34,378 bases of DNA, from positions 1 through 34,378 of the forward strand of contig CAJODI010000038.1 of assembly GCA_905233145.1 (NCBI GenBank), written 5' to 3'. The notes under the pieces were generated by a model. The model was not told the DNA's origin. It did not search any database and was given only the letters and a program-made list of their open reading frames with translations. Positions 16,201-23,843 of this stretch are shown here, in pieces. Each line of letters starts with the position of its first letter. The stretch's first letter is position 1. This DNA is from an uncultured Ruminococcus sp. GTDB lineage: Bacteria > Bacillota > Clostridia > Oscillospirales > Acutalibacteraceae. Made by a program: the position numbers and the translations under genes.

Positions 16201-16691
16201 GCAACAAATCAGGCGAAATCCTTGTGGAATGGGACGAAGTATCGGGTGCAACAAAGTATATTGTTTATTACAAACAGACCGACGAAAGCATCTGGTCGTC
16301 AAAAGAAACAACAAATACATATTTTTCTGCTCTCAACCTTAAAGCAGGAACAAATTACAGCTTCCAGATTCAGCCGGTGTTCGGCTCATTATACGGCTCG
16401 TGCTCGACAATCCGCCAGCTTACCTACATTCCGCAGGTCAAGCCAAATGTGACACCAACCAACCAAGCAAACGGAATCAGGGTTTCGTGGGATGCGGTAG
16501 CCGGAGCAACCAAGTATAGGATCTTTTACAAAAAGACAGGTGATTCATCATGGACTTCGGTCCAGACCTCAAACTGCTACTATACCTATATGAACACCGC
16601 AAAAGGAACAAGCTACAGCTTCCAGATTCAGCCGATTTTTGAGTACAACTACGGACTGTATTCGACTGTATCGACAATTACGTTCCGATAA
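13272..16691 (+). CDS. Large secreted protein with seven fibronectin type III-like repeats
   Basis: This is a 1139-residue exported protein. A signal peptide covers about 1-26 (cleavage near PASAA). An unrecognised domain at about 50-535 has repeated Tyr/Trp-rich strands and could be a beta-propeller. Seven FN3-like repeats of about 86 residues each run from about 536 to the C-terminus. Each repeat has a pattern of KP-x-V-x-L-x-NK, then GIRAEW, KYIVYYK, SSW, TSYSFQIQPVFG and LTYIPQ. There is no catalytic domain, sortase signal, S-layer motif or dockerin. FN3 arrays commonly act as spacers or adhesion modules in extracellular glycan-degrading systems. The neighbouring CBM21-like protein suggests a surface or matrix role, but this is inference. 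A terminator follows at 16751-16803. Confidence 0.85.
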   Translation: MKKKIISVLLALMTVSGTAAIPASAAEAEAVAAASDSEAVKAGIDEKDASESGVDLKGTASFNFYAQDYSALGRVVNSYLSEKSDGTLERVEYLPETNELIYEVYSADGKTKKRSGSISMELPLFGGFFSGSNYNYVVFGKENSAHNNNAEVMRVVKYSKDWKKQSAVSVKGANTEIPFYSGSLRMTEENGKLCIHTCHKMYGSHQGNMTYVINESNMKIIDEKYDVSDFSNGYVSHSFNQFVKIDNDDLYRVDHGDACPRSITLTKARLSEKINTVSTCEPVSLSNTGASGNNNTGVSVGGFELSSDKCVIAFNGVDFSIQKADPLGKRDIYLSVTTKDLTSTKTINITNCLNKSNISVSTPQLVNVNDNRFLIMWEETNTNKKTVVTKIASADTSGDIDDVKIGDIVSTNYLLSDCQPILCSDGAVRWYTSVAGSPVLYTVNPSKLSQSSSSTVQSLEVDIPVTLEIGDTYEVPKYMLYRSNMKSKSGSAAFLKSVDSNYVVTAKEQCTGELYFGNNYDGLFTYKFTITAPVPKPGAPTLSLINQATDLKASWSSVDLAERYVVYYRFDTQSAWSQISTSLTSISIPNAEPGKLCYVKVQSIGKNNAEGECSAIKNITYIPQTKPLITLNNKPNGIRAEWQAIDGTESYMVYYRQTGVSSWSSVKTANNYYTLTDITPGTSYSIKVQPIYKDSKGVMSAVSSLTYISQIKPTVTLVNKSNGICAEWNEIADATKYVVSYKATSDSSWTNLETTNLYYTLTGITPATEYSVSVRPVFGSSNGLSSTTVKLVYAPQVKTTVTISNKSTGIRADWRTITGATKYIVSYKKTSDSSWTDKETSNLHYLISGIEAGTGYSFRVTPVFGNTNGLYSTVVNMTYIPQVKPVVTLSNKPYGIRAEWQEIDGATKYIVYYKQSDASSWSSTETTNLYYPLITGISTGKSYSFQIKPVFGTSNGLYSAVTKLTYIPQIKPTVSLSNKSGEILVEWDEVSGATKYIVYYKQTDESIWSSKETTNTYFSALNLKAGTNYSFQIQPVFGSLYGSCSTIRQLTYIPQVKPNVTPTNQANGIRVSWDAVAGATKYRIFYKKTGDSSWTSVQTSNCYYTYMNTAKGTSYSFQIQPIFEYNYGLYSTVSTITFR

Positions 16692-16699
16692 TATTCTTT

Positions 16700-16737
16700 G
16701 GGCAACACCGCACACCAGAATTATGCGGTATTGCCTT
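16700..16737. repeat. Interspersed hairpin repeat, copy D (35-bp miniature)
   Basis: GGCAACACCGCA joined directly to CACCAGAATTATGCGGTATTGCC: only the outer ends of the element remain, forming a 12-bp stem. It lies 8 bp after the stop codon of the FN3-repeat gene. Confidence 0.8.
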
Positions 16738-16750
16738 TACAAAATACCAA

Positions 16751-16803
16751 AGGCGACGGCTGATACCAATTCTTGATTAGTGTTAAAGCCGTCGCCTGTT
16801 TTA
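16751..16803 (+). terminator. Intrinsic terminator of the FN3-repeat gene
   Basis: AGGCGACGGCT (16751-16761) pairs with AGCCGTCGCCT (16787-16797), followed by GTTTTA. The remainder of the gap to 16986 is AT-rich with no identified feature. Confidence 0.8.
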
Positions 16804-16986
16804 TGACAATATATTATAATTTCAGCATTAAAAAATGCATGTTGGCAAAAAGCACATTCAGCCGTCGTTTGCAACAATATAATTAGTTAATTTTGATTTA
16901 TTTTAACAAATCGTTCGTGATTTTTAACAAAATTGCACAATAGTTTTAGTGCACTATAACCTAAATGTAGATTTATTTTTTACCCC

Positions 16987-17015
16987 TTGATTTTTGTTTT
17001 AACGTATGGTAACAT
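16987..17015 (+). promoter_or_regulatory. Candidate promoter of the CBM21-like secreted protein
   Basis: TTGATT (16987-16992) and TAACAT (17010-17015) have a 17-bp spacer. The leader of about 90 nt ends in the strong site AGGGG 8 bp before the ATG. Confidence 0.5.
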
Positions 17016-17113
17016 ATATTTGTCGCTGAGAGGAAACAGCAAATAAATACAAAGCTCAAAGCGGAATAAAACAAAATGAAAACAAAATGAAAATTTTATG
17101 AGGGGAAATTATT

Positions 17114-17863
17114 ATGACAAAAACATCAAAGAAATCAAGAATCGCCGCAATCATCCTTACACTCGCAATGACACTCGGAATTTTCGGCACAATGGGCGTT
17201 GCAAGCGCAAGCGCGGCTACCGACAAGATCAGCCTTTATTCATCAGGCGCAACATTCCAGAAGTACGGTCAAACCTCTTATGAGATCTTCATCAAAACAA
17301 GAGGAAACGCTTCAAGCCAGAACGTTTACGTTCACTACAACTACCTTGACGGCGAAAACTGGAAGGACGCAAAGGCAACTTATTTGACAAAGCTCGACGA
17401 CGGCTCAAACATCTGGAAGGCTAACCTCGGCAGCTACAACCTCAAGTACGCTCTCAAGCTCGTTTCAAACGGTCAGGAAACATGGGATAACAACAACGGC
17501 AAAAACTACACATCGGCAGATGTGATCGGACCGGCAGCTCCGGTTGCTTCCGAAAGACTTGGCGCGAACTACGACGGCAAGGTTAAGATCAACGCAGTTC
17601 TCCAGAACTACGCATACAACAAGACTGTATTCGTAAGATACACAACAGACGGCTGGAAAACAAGCAAGGATCAGGCTCTCACATACAGCAAGACAAACGC
17701 AAACGGCACAGAGACATGGACAACAAAGCTCGACCTTTCTTCAGTATCCATGCCCTCAACAAAGAGCTTCCAGTACGCTATCTGCTACCGCATCAGCGGC
17801 ACAGAGTTCTGGGCTAACAACTTCGGCGCAAACTACGACGGCACATACCGCATCTATCGCTAA
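17114..17863 (+). CDS. Secreted protein with two starch-binding (CBM21-like) modules
   Basis: This 249-residue protein has a basic N-terminus and a signal peptide to about residue 35 (ASASAA). Two tandem modules of about 100 residues follow and fill the protein. Module 1 (about 38-135) contains QNVYVHYNYLDGENWKD and WDNNNGKNY. Module 2 (about 140-249) contains KTVFVRYTTDGWKTSKDQA, FQYAICYRISGTEFW and ANNFGANYDG. The V-x-VRYT-x-DGW and W-x-NN-x-G-x-NY patterns fit CBM21 (CBM53 is the alternative). Such modules bind starch through aromatic residues. There is no catalytic part. Codons are strongly C-ending (AAC, TAC, TTC), unlike its neighbours, suggesting high expression. It probably acts as a secreted starch-binding protein. 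Confidence 0.82.
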   Translation: MTKTSKKSRIAAIILTLAMTLGIFGTMGVASASAATDKISLYSSGATFQKYGQTSYEIFIKTRGNASSQNVYVHYNYLDGENWKDAKATYLTKLDDGSNIWKANLGSYNLKYALKLVSNGQETWDNNNGKNYTSADVIGPAAPVASERLGANYDGKVKINAVLQNYAYNKTVFVRYTTDGWKTSKDQALTYSKTNANGTETWTTKLDLSSVSMPSTKSFQYAICYRISGTEFWANNFGANYDGTYRIYR

Positions 17864-17911
17864 TCACTTAAAGATCACATACATCACCTACTTAAATTTC
17901 TTTTTTCAAGT

Positions 17912-17945
17912 CAGACAGGGTATTGTTCCCCTGTCTGTTTTGTTT
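17912..17945 (+). terminator. Intrinsic terminator of the CBM21-like gene
   Basis: CAGACAGGG (17912-17920) pairs with CCCTGTCTG (17929-17937), followed by TTTTGTTTTG. Confidence 0.88.
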
Positions 17946-18032
17946 TGCACACAAAACAAACGTTTATTTGCAAGCCGCGCTGATTTGTGGTATACTAATT
18001 TTATATTATATATCCTGCGAGGAGGATTTGGT

Positions 18033-19347
18033 ATGAAGGTTATTTTCACAATAATAGTATGTAAGCTTCTCAGGCTTGTCGGCAAGCTGATTGGCAAGGG
18101 CAGCAGCCTTCCGGGACAAATCGCGCTTAAAATATGTCCGGACGTTCTCAGCCGAATAAAACTGCCCGAATATCAGCAACGGAAAAACATCAACGGTCGA
18201 AATGATCGCGCATATACTGACCCAAAACGGAAAATCCGTTTCGTGGAACCGCGAGGGCTCCAATCAGATCGAGGGCGTGACCACTCTTGTGCTGTCAAGC
18301 TGCACCCTCGGCGGAAGGGTAAAAAGCGATATCCTTCTGATCGAGAGCGACGAACGTTTTGCAAGGTACACCTTCAAATACATCAAGCCCACTCACTACG
18401 TCATCACCAACCTCTATCGCGACCAGCTCACCCGAAACGGTCATCCCGAATGGGTTTTTGACGCACTCAAAGACAGCATTTATCCCGAAACTCAGCTTAT
18501 CTTGAATGCCGACGATCCGCTTGTTTCGCTGTTTGGCTGGGGAAAGGAAAATGTAGTTTGGTTTGGTGCGGACAAGCTTTCGACCGACACCGAAGCTCTT
18601 GAAAGTGTTTACAACGACGGAGCCTACTGCCCTCACTGCAAAAGCCCTATGACCTATTCGACTCATCATTACAATCATATCGGGCATTATTCCTGCCCGT
18701 CCTGCGGATATCACCGCCACAATACTCAGTACACAGTAACCGCGGTTGACCTTGACAACGGAATTGCGGAGCTTGACGGAAAATACCGAATTTCACTCGC
18801 GCTGAAATCGCTTTATAATATTTATAATATCCTCGCGGCTTATACCGTCGCCTCGATCGTGGGGGTCGACGGACAAAAAATAGCCGCCGATATGAGCGAC
18901 TACGTTATGAAAAACGGCAGAGTAATCACCTTTGAGCTTGGAAAGAGAAAGGGAACTCTGCTCACCTCAAAGCACGAAAACAGCATTTCCTACGACCAGT
19001 CGCTGCGTGTTGCGACTCAGTGCAAGGACGGCTGCGACGTTATGATCATTGTTGACGCGGTCAGCCGAAAATACTTTACAAGCGACGTTTCGTGGCTTTG
19101 GGATATTGATTTTGAAATGCTGAAAAGCGAAAACATACACGAGATCATTCTTTCGGGAACCTACTGCAACGACCTTGCGGTGCGCTTTGGCTACACCGAC
19201 ATCCCGGCTGAAAAAATCAAGATCATCGGCGATATCGGCGAGGCGGCAGATCATCTTAACAGCGACAGAAGCGAGTATATTTACGTTATCACCTGCTTCT
19301 CGGACAAGCAAAAATTTTTGGCAAAAGTTAAGGTTAATGGTGAATGA
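18033..19347 (+). pseudogene. murT: MurT-type lipid II isoglutaminyl synthase subunit, frame broken at Walker A
   Basis: MurT is a Mur-ligase-like subunit that, with GatD, amidates lipid II stem peptides. The N-terminal 47 codons from the ATG at 18033 (good GAGGAGG site) match MurT: CKLLRLVGKLIGKGSSLPGQ to KLPEY. The frame is then lost near 18171-18175. The remaining homology continues in the next frame as SNGKTSTVEMIAHIL and runs to 19347, with NREGSNQIEGVTT, TNLYRDQL, LNADDP, a zinc ribbon (CPHC...CPSC) and DVSWLWDIDFE. An in-frame TAA at 18157 blocks upstream reading in that second frame. Compared with typical MurT, about six residues before NGKT, including the first P-loop Gly, are missing. 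A deletion, rather than a one-base error, fits best. The GatD-like gene follows directly. Confidence 0.8.
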
Positions 19348-19348
19348 T

Positions 19349-20068
19349 ATGAAAATTCTGCATCTTTATTACGATATAATGAACCTCTACGGCGAGTACG
19401 CCAACGTCAGCGCGATGCACCGCATACTCACAAACAGCGGTATCGAATGTACGGTTGACAGGCTGACCATCGGCGATAGTGCCGTGCTTTCGGAATATAA
19501 TTTTATTTATATCGGTTCGGGAACCGAACGGAACCAAAAGGTTGTACTCGACGATTTTATGAGCTACCGCGCACAGCTCAGGGAATATGTGAACAGCGGA
19601 AAAGCCGCGCTCCTAACCGGAAATTCCTTTGAAATGCTCGGCGCGACTATTGAGGACGCCAAGGGCAACCGCTTTGAGGGGCTGAGGCTGTTTGACTTCA
19701 AGACCAAGGAGCAAAGCAAGACCAGAAACACCGCCGACGCGATTTTTGAAGCAGATTTTCTGAGCCGTCCGCTGGTTGGATTCATCAACAAATGCAGCGA
19801 GACCGAGGGCGTCAAGGCTCCTCTTTTCAAGGTAAAGATGGGGCTCGGCAACAAAGACAGCGACACAGCCGAGGGAGTGAGAAAAGAGAACCTGTTCGGC
19901 ACTCACCTGACCGGTCCGGTGCTGATAAAAAATCCGTATTTTCTGGAATACCTCGCCTGCATAGTCGCAGGCGGAACAAAGCTGTCGACCGACCACCTCG
20001 AATACGAAAGAAAAGGATATGAGATCACATTGACTGAGCTTTCAAAGCTAAACGACAAAGCGGATTGA
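19349..20068 (+). CDS. GatD-like glutamine amidotransferase subunit lacking catalytic Cys and His
   Basis: This 239-residue protein is clearly homologous to GatD (start LHLYYDIMNLYGEYAN; IGSGTERNQ; later GNRFEGLRLFDF). GatD hydrolyses glutamine and passes ammonia to MurT. The nucleophile motif, CGGYQ-x-LG in classical GatD, reads GNSFEMLG here, placing Gly91 where Cys is expected. The GTYLHGP motif with catalytic His reads GTHLTGP, with Thr188 at that place. GFENHGG is also replaced by GFINKCS. It should therefore not work as a normal glutaminase. The ATG at 19349 begins one base after the murT stop; an ATG at 19337 is an alternative. It may be a divergent lineage form or a decayed gene. A bidirectional terminator follows. 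Confidence 0.82.
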   Translation: MKILHLYYDIMNLYGEYANVSAMHRILTNSGIECTVDRLTIGDSAVLSEYNFIYIGSGTERNQKVVLDDFMSYRAQLREYVNSGKAALLTGNSFEMLGATIEDAKGNRFEGLRLFDFKTKEQSKTRNTADAIFEADFLSRPLVGFINKCSETEGVKAPLFKVKMGLGNKDSDTAEGVRKENLFGTHLTGPVLIKNPYFLEYLACIVAGGTKLSTDHLEYERKGYEITLTELSKLNDKAD

Positions 20069-20088
20069 CACCAAAAACACAATAAAAC

Positions 20089-20137
20089 AATCCCATAACG
20101 CACTGAACAATTTGAGTGGTTATGGGATTTTTTATTG
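20089..20137. terminator. Bidirectional terminator between gatD-like and FRG genes
   Basis: AATCCCATAAC (20089-20099) pairs with GTTATGGGATT (20119-20129). T-rich tracts lie on both sides in the proper orientation (TTTTTATTGTTT to the right, GTTTTATTGTG when read leftward). Confidence 0.85.
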
Positions 20138-20222
20138 TTTCAATTTATAGGTTTATGCCGTAATATCCTACTTGAAAAGAGTATTATTGCAAAAATATGA
20201 TCTCGTCCTGAAAACCAATCAA

Positions 20223-21584
20223 TTATCCATATAATCCTTCGATTTTAGGTTCAACATCACAAAACACTCTGTATAGCGTATCTTCTTTGACACTTGGAAA
20301 CATTTCTTCAACAGTTTTTGTAGTCTGTGCATCAGAACAATGAAGATGTATTTTTGCTATTGCTCGATAAGCATATGTATTATAGCGCAAAGCGTGAGCT
20401 CCGGTTAGAAGTCCACATTTTTGATTTTTAATTCTCTTTGGCAGTGAATTATTTTCATCGTAACTGAAGAAAACATTTTCAGATGAATTATACGTAGAAG
20501 TATTGCGCGGTTCGGCAAATAAATAAATTATATTTTCATTTTGTGGGTCACATAATTCATACTTATTTTTCTCTATATTTAATTTTGATTGAGTAAAGAA
20601 TAACGCGACATCTAAATCATCTGTTATATCAAGCATAGAAGAATATCCGCCATATTGTTGCGTAGATAATATGCTCGATTGGTCATTTTGAAATTCCGGA
20701 ATTAAATAATCGTATATATCATATTTGCAGTTATAAACAAATTGAATCAATTTTTCCGGTAAGATATTTTTCATTAAATCTCTATATAAAGGTTGCCCAA
20801 TAGAAAAAGCATTATCAAATGTACTTGACTGAGATAATTTCCATACTTTAAAAGCTTTATCCCAAATAGAATTCAAATGAAATAATTTACTAAAATTATT
20901 ATTTGCTATATTTCTACTCGCAGATGGAACTAACGATGGAACTTCACAAAATTCACTTGCAAACCCAAGTTTATTAATTGTATTCTCGCTACATTTTACA
21001 GTATACTCTTTACGTTGACCTCTAAACCAAAGCTTTTTATTTTTATAATACTTTGAATTTAATAGTATTCCATGTATATTGTTTATAGTTTCTTCAAGCT
21101 CTTTTCTTGAAGAAACTGTGTATTCCAAAAATGGAACACTGAATACATCTTTTAGTTTTGTCCCTAAATAGTATAAAGAAACAATTTCTCCAAATTTGTT
21201 ACTGGCTAAAAGCCTTGGCTTTCTGAATTCTGAATCTAAGATATATTTTCTAAAATAAGCTGCGTCTAGTAAATCAAAATTACTTGAATCATTTGCATAA
21301 AAAGCAACATGAAAGACACCGTTTATCAAAATGTACATTAATCCAGAATTACAATCCAAATAATAATTATTTCCTTCTTTATCTGTGTCTAAATAAAAAA
21401 CATTATCATCAGCCATAGAATTGTCAACATTTTTTTCAATGCTGGTTGACTTAAAATTAGAAAAGATATAAGGATCAAATTTTAAAACATCATTGATAAT
21501 TGAATTACAGTAACCATAATTTTCTTCTATTAGTTTATATTCAAATAAATTTTGTTCTTTATTCAAAGGATAAAAAACAGGCAT
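20223..21584 (-). CDS. FRG domain-containing protein
   Basis: This 453-residue cytoplasmic protein has an FRG domain from about residue 180. The name-giving motif is in LWFRGQRKEY (185-194), with SLVPSASR at 217-224. The second landmark, QQYGGYSSMLDITDDLDVAL (309-328), matches the usual QHYG-x-x-T-x-LLD-x-T-x-x-x-x-VAL pattern. The first 160 residues are unrecognised and rich in Asn and Tyr. FRG proteins are widespread accessory genes of uncertain biochemistry, often near mobile DNA or defence genes. The gene is visibly more AT-rich, with A/T-ending codons, than all its neighbours. It sits alone between gatD and pheA, suggesting acquisition. AAAGGAG precedes the ATG by 8 bp. Confidence 0.87.
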   Translation of the reverse strand: MPVFYPLNKEQNLFEYKLIEENYGYCNSIINDVLKFDPYIFSNFKSTSIEKNVDNSMADDNVFYLDTDKEGNNYYLDCNSGLMYILINGVFHVAFYANDSSNFDLLDAAYFRKYILDSEFRKPRLLASNKFGEIVSLYYLGTKLKDVFSVPFLEYTVSSRKELEETINNIHGILLNSKYYKNKKLWFRGQRKEYTVKCSENTINKLGFASEFCEVPSLVPSASRNIANNNFSKLFHLNSIWDKAFKVWKLSQSSTFDNAFSIGQPLYRDLMKNILPEKLIQFVYNCKYDIYDYLIPEFQNDQSSILSTQQYGGYSSMLDITDDLDVALFFTQSKLNIEKNKYELCDPQNENIIYLFAEPRNTSTYNSSENVFFSYDENNSLPKRIKNQKCGLLTGAHALRYNTYAYRAIAKIHLHCSDAQTTKTVEEMFPSVKEDTLYRVFCDVEPKIEGLYG

Positions 21585-21670
21585 TATTGCATCTCCTTTG
21601 CAAAAATCCAGCTATCAAAAACTGCTCTTCACGTACCTTTGAATCAGCAAAAATACAAGAGCGAAAACTC

Positions 21671-22762
21671 TCACTTTGCTTCAAAATAGTTGCCCAAAAA
21701 GCTAAATTCGGGCATTTCTTCGCTCAGCCGGCTGAGGAGGTCTACCACGCTTGCACTGTGGACATTGCCGGAAAAATCGAGATAGAAAAGATAGTCAAAT
21801 TCTCTGCCGGCTCTCGGGCGCGATTCGATTTTTGTCAGGTTAAGCCCCAAAGAGCTGAACCGCGCAAGAAGATTGTAGAGCGAGCCGGTAACGTGCGGAA
21901 GCGAGAAGCAAAGGCTGATTTTGTTTGCGTTTTCGGAGATACAAAGGGTCTTTGAAATCACAATAAACCGTGTTGTGTTGCCCTTTTCGTCCTGTATGTT
22001 TTCTTCAAACAGCTTTAAGCCGTAGGCTTTTGCCGCTGCTTTTGAACATATCGCCGCGACGTTGAGACGTTTTTCGTGCGCCACGTCGCGAGCCGCGACC
22101 GCTGTGTTTTCGCACGGAACGCTCTTGTAGCCGCGCGAGGCTATATACTCCGCGCATTGTGCCAAAGCCTGTGGGTGCGACCACACGATTTCTATGTCGC
22201 TGAGCTCCGACTGCCTGAGCCCGGCAAGGCAATGGTTTATCTCCATGTCGAGCGCGCCGACAATATAGAATCTGTGCTCCAAAATCAGATCGTAAACCGC
22301 CGAAACAGAGCCTGCGGTTGAGTTCTCAACAGGCAAAACTCCGTATTCAGCTTCTCCGTTTTCAACCGCTTCAAAAACCTCGGCAAAGGTCTTGCGGCAG
22401 CCAAGCCTGCCGTTCGGAAAAAGCAGGTTTGCCGCTTCAAAGCTGTCGGTCTCGAGCCCGGGACGGGCGTTGGCGATCAGATTTCTGAGCTCCTCTCCGC
22501 CGCCCACGATATTATATTGCAGGGTGCGCGAAAGCTCCATAAGGTTTGTATACATCATCCGCGCATACGCGCCGTATTCGCCGCCCTTTTTCTCAACCTC
22601 GTCAAGAATTTCGTCCTCACGCTGTTGGTTAAGAATCGGAACATTATTGGCTTTTTTGTATCGGCCGACCTCTTTTGCGCAGTCCATGCGCTCTTTGAAC
22701 AGCTCCAAAAGCTGACTGTCAATTTTATCAATATCCTTGCGGATCTCACTCAAATCTCTCAT
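21671..22762 (-). CDS. pheA: Bifunctional chorismate mutase / prephenate dehydratase (P-protein)
   Basis: This 363-residue enzyme converts chorismate to prephenate and then phenylpyruvate. The chorismate mutase domain (about 1-85) begins LSEIRKDIDKIDSQLLELF. The prephenate dehydratase domain (about 98-272) has GVLPVENSTAGSV and the catalytic GNTTRF (Thr263/264-Arg265-Phe266). A C-terminal ACT domain (about 280-355) has GSLYNLLARF and LTKIESRP, which normally gives phenylalanine feedback control. The usual glycine-rich start of the dehydratase domain (GPEGSYS-like) is replaced by RPGLETDSFEAAN. It is the last gene of the minus-strand aromatic operon, 7 bp after aroC. Confidence 0.94.
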   Translation of the reverse strand: MRDLSEIRKDIDKIDSQLLELFKERMDCAKEVGRYKKANNVPILNQQREDEILDEVEKKGGEYGAYARMMYTNLMELSRTLQYNIVGGGEELRNLIANARPGLETDSFEAANLLFPNGRLGCRKTFAEVFEAVENGEAEYGVLPVENSTAGSVSAVYDLILEHRFYIVGALDMEINHCLAGLRQSELSDIEIVWSHPQALAQCAEYIASRGYKSVPCENTAVAARDVAHEKRLNVAAICSKAAAKAYGLKLFEENIQDEKGNTTRFIVISKTLCISENANKISLCFSLPHVTGSLYNLLARFSSLGLNLTKIESRPRAGREFDYLFYLDFSGNVHSASVVDLLSRLSEEMPEFSFLGNYFEAK

Positions 22763-22769
22763 TTTTGCC

Positions 22770-23840
22770 TCATATCAAATTTATCAGTGCGATAGCCGTT
22801 ACAGCCTCAATAACCGGAACGGCGCGCGGTACAATGCAGGGGTCGTGTCTGCCTTTGATTTCAAGTTCCGCGTTTTTTCCGGTTTTAAGATTAACGGTTT
22901 TTTGCTTTTGCGCGATTGACGGAGTGGGCTTTATCGCCGCCGTAAAAATCACCGGCATTCCGTTTGTTATTCCGCCCAAAATTCCGCCGCAGTTGTTTGT
23001 TTCGGTGACAATTCTGCCGTCCTTATACACAAAGGGGTCGTTTGACTGTGAACCGCGCATTTTTGCAAGCTCAAAGCCCTTGCCGAACTCGATGCCCTTG
23101 ACCGCCGGAACACCGAAAACCGCCTTGGCGATTTCTCCCTCAACGCCGTCGAACATCGGCTCGCCAATGCCCGGTGTGAGCCCGGTCACGGCACATTCGA
23201 TCGTGCCGCCGACGCTGTCAAGAGCCGTTCTCGCGCTCTCGACCTCGGCGCGCATGGCTTCTTCCCTGTTCTCGTCAATAAGGGCGAAGGAAGAGGAATT
23301 GAGCCTGCCGATAAGCTCGTCGGAAATTTCCGTCGGGTCAAATCCACTGTCGTTCACGCAGCCTATGCTTTTTATGTGGGCTGCGATTTTGATTCCGCGC
23401 TTTTCAAGAAGCTGGCGGCAGATTGCCCCGGCAAAAACCAGCGGAGCAGTGATCCTGCCGGAAAAATGACCTCCGCCGCGAATATCATTTGCGCCGCCGT
23501 ATTTCACAAACGCTGTATAATCGCTGTGACCCGGACGCGGACATTCAAGCAGATTGGAATAGTCGCCGCTTTTGGTGTTGGTGTTTTTGATCACCGCGCA
23601 AAGCGGCGCGCCTGTAAGAGTATTGCCGAGCATTCCCGAAAGCACCTCGGGCAGATCACTTTCCTTGCGTGGAGTGGCGGTTTTGTCTCTGCCGGGGGCG
23701 CGACGTTTCATTTGTGCAAGAACGCCCTCTATGTCAATTTCCGCGCCTGCTGAAAGCCCGTCGATCACCACGCCTATGCCGTTTCCGTGGCTTTCGCCGA
23801 ATACGGATATTTTGATTTTTTCACCGTAGGTTGAGGACAT
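22770..23840 (-). CDS. aroC: Chorismate synthase
   Basis: This 356-residue enzyme makes chorismate from EPSP using reduced FMN. It shows FGESHGNGIGVVIDG at 14-28, RRAPGRDKTATPRKESD at about 47-63, the RPGHSDYT-x-x-KYG region, and GGHFSGRITA at about 120-130. The C-terminal GRHDPCIVPRAVPV block is complete. The length is standard. The ribosome binding site is GGAGGG. It starts 3 bp after the aroA stop codon. Confidence 0.96.
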   Translation of the reverse strand: MSSTYGEKIKISVFGESHGNGIGVVIDGLSAGAEIDIEGVLAQMKRRAPGRDKTATPRKESDLPEVLSGMLGNTLTGAPLCAVIKNTNTKSGDYSNLLECPRPGHSDYTAFVKYGGANDIRGGGHFSGRITAPLVFAGAICRQLLEKRGIKIAAHIKSIGCVNDSGFDPTEISDELIGRLNSSSFALIDENREEAMRAEVESARTALDSVGGTIECAVTGLTPGIGEPMFDGVEGEIAKAVFGVPAVKGIEFGKGFELAKMRGSQSNDPFVYKDGRIVTETNNCGGILGGITNGMPVIFTAAIKPTPSIAQKQKTVNLKTGKNAELEIKGRHDPCIVPRAVPVIEAVTAIALINLI

Positions 23841-23843
23841 TTT

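Noticed and set aside
17940-18461. Separate 173-residue protein overlapping murT
   Set aside because: Its first part after 18033 is the MurT N-terminus; the part after 18174 is out-of-frame translation of murT.
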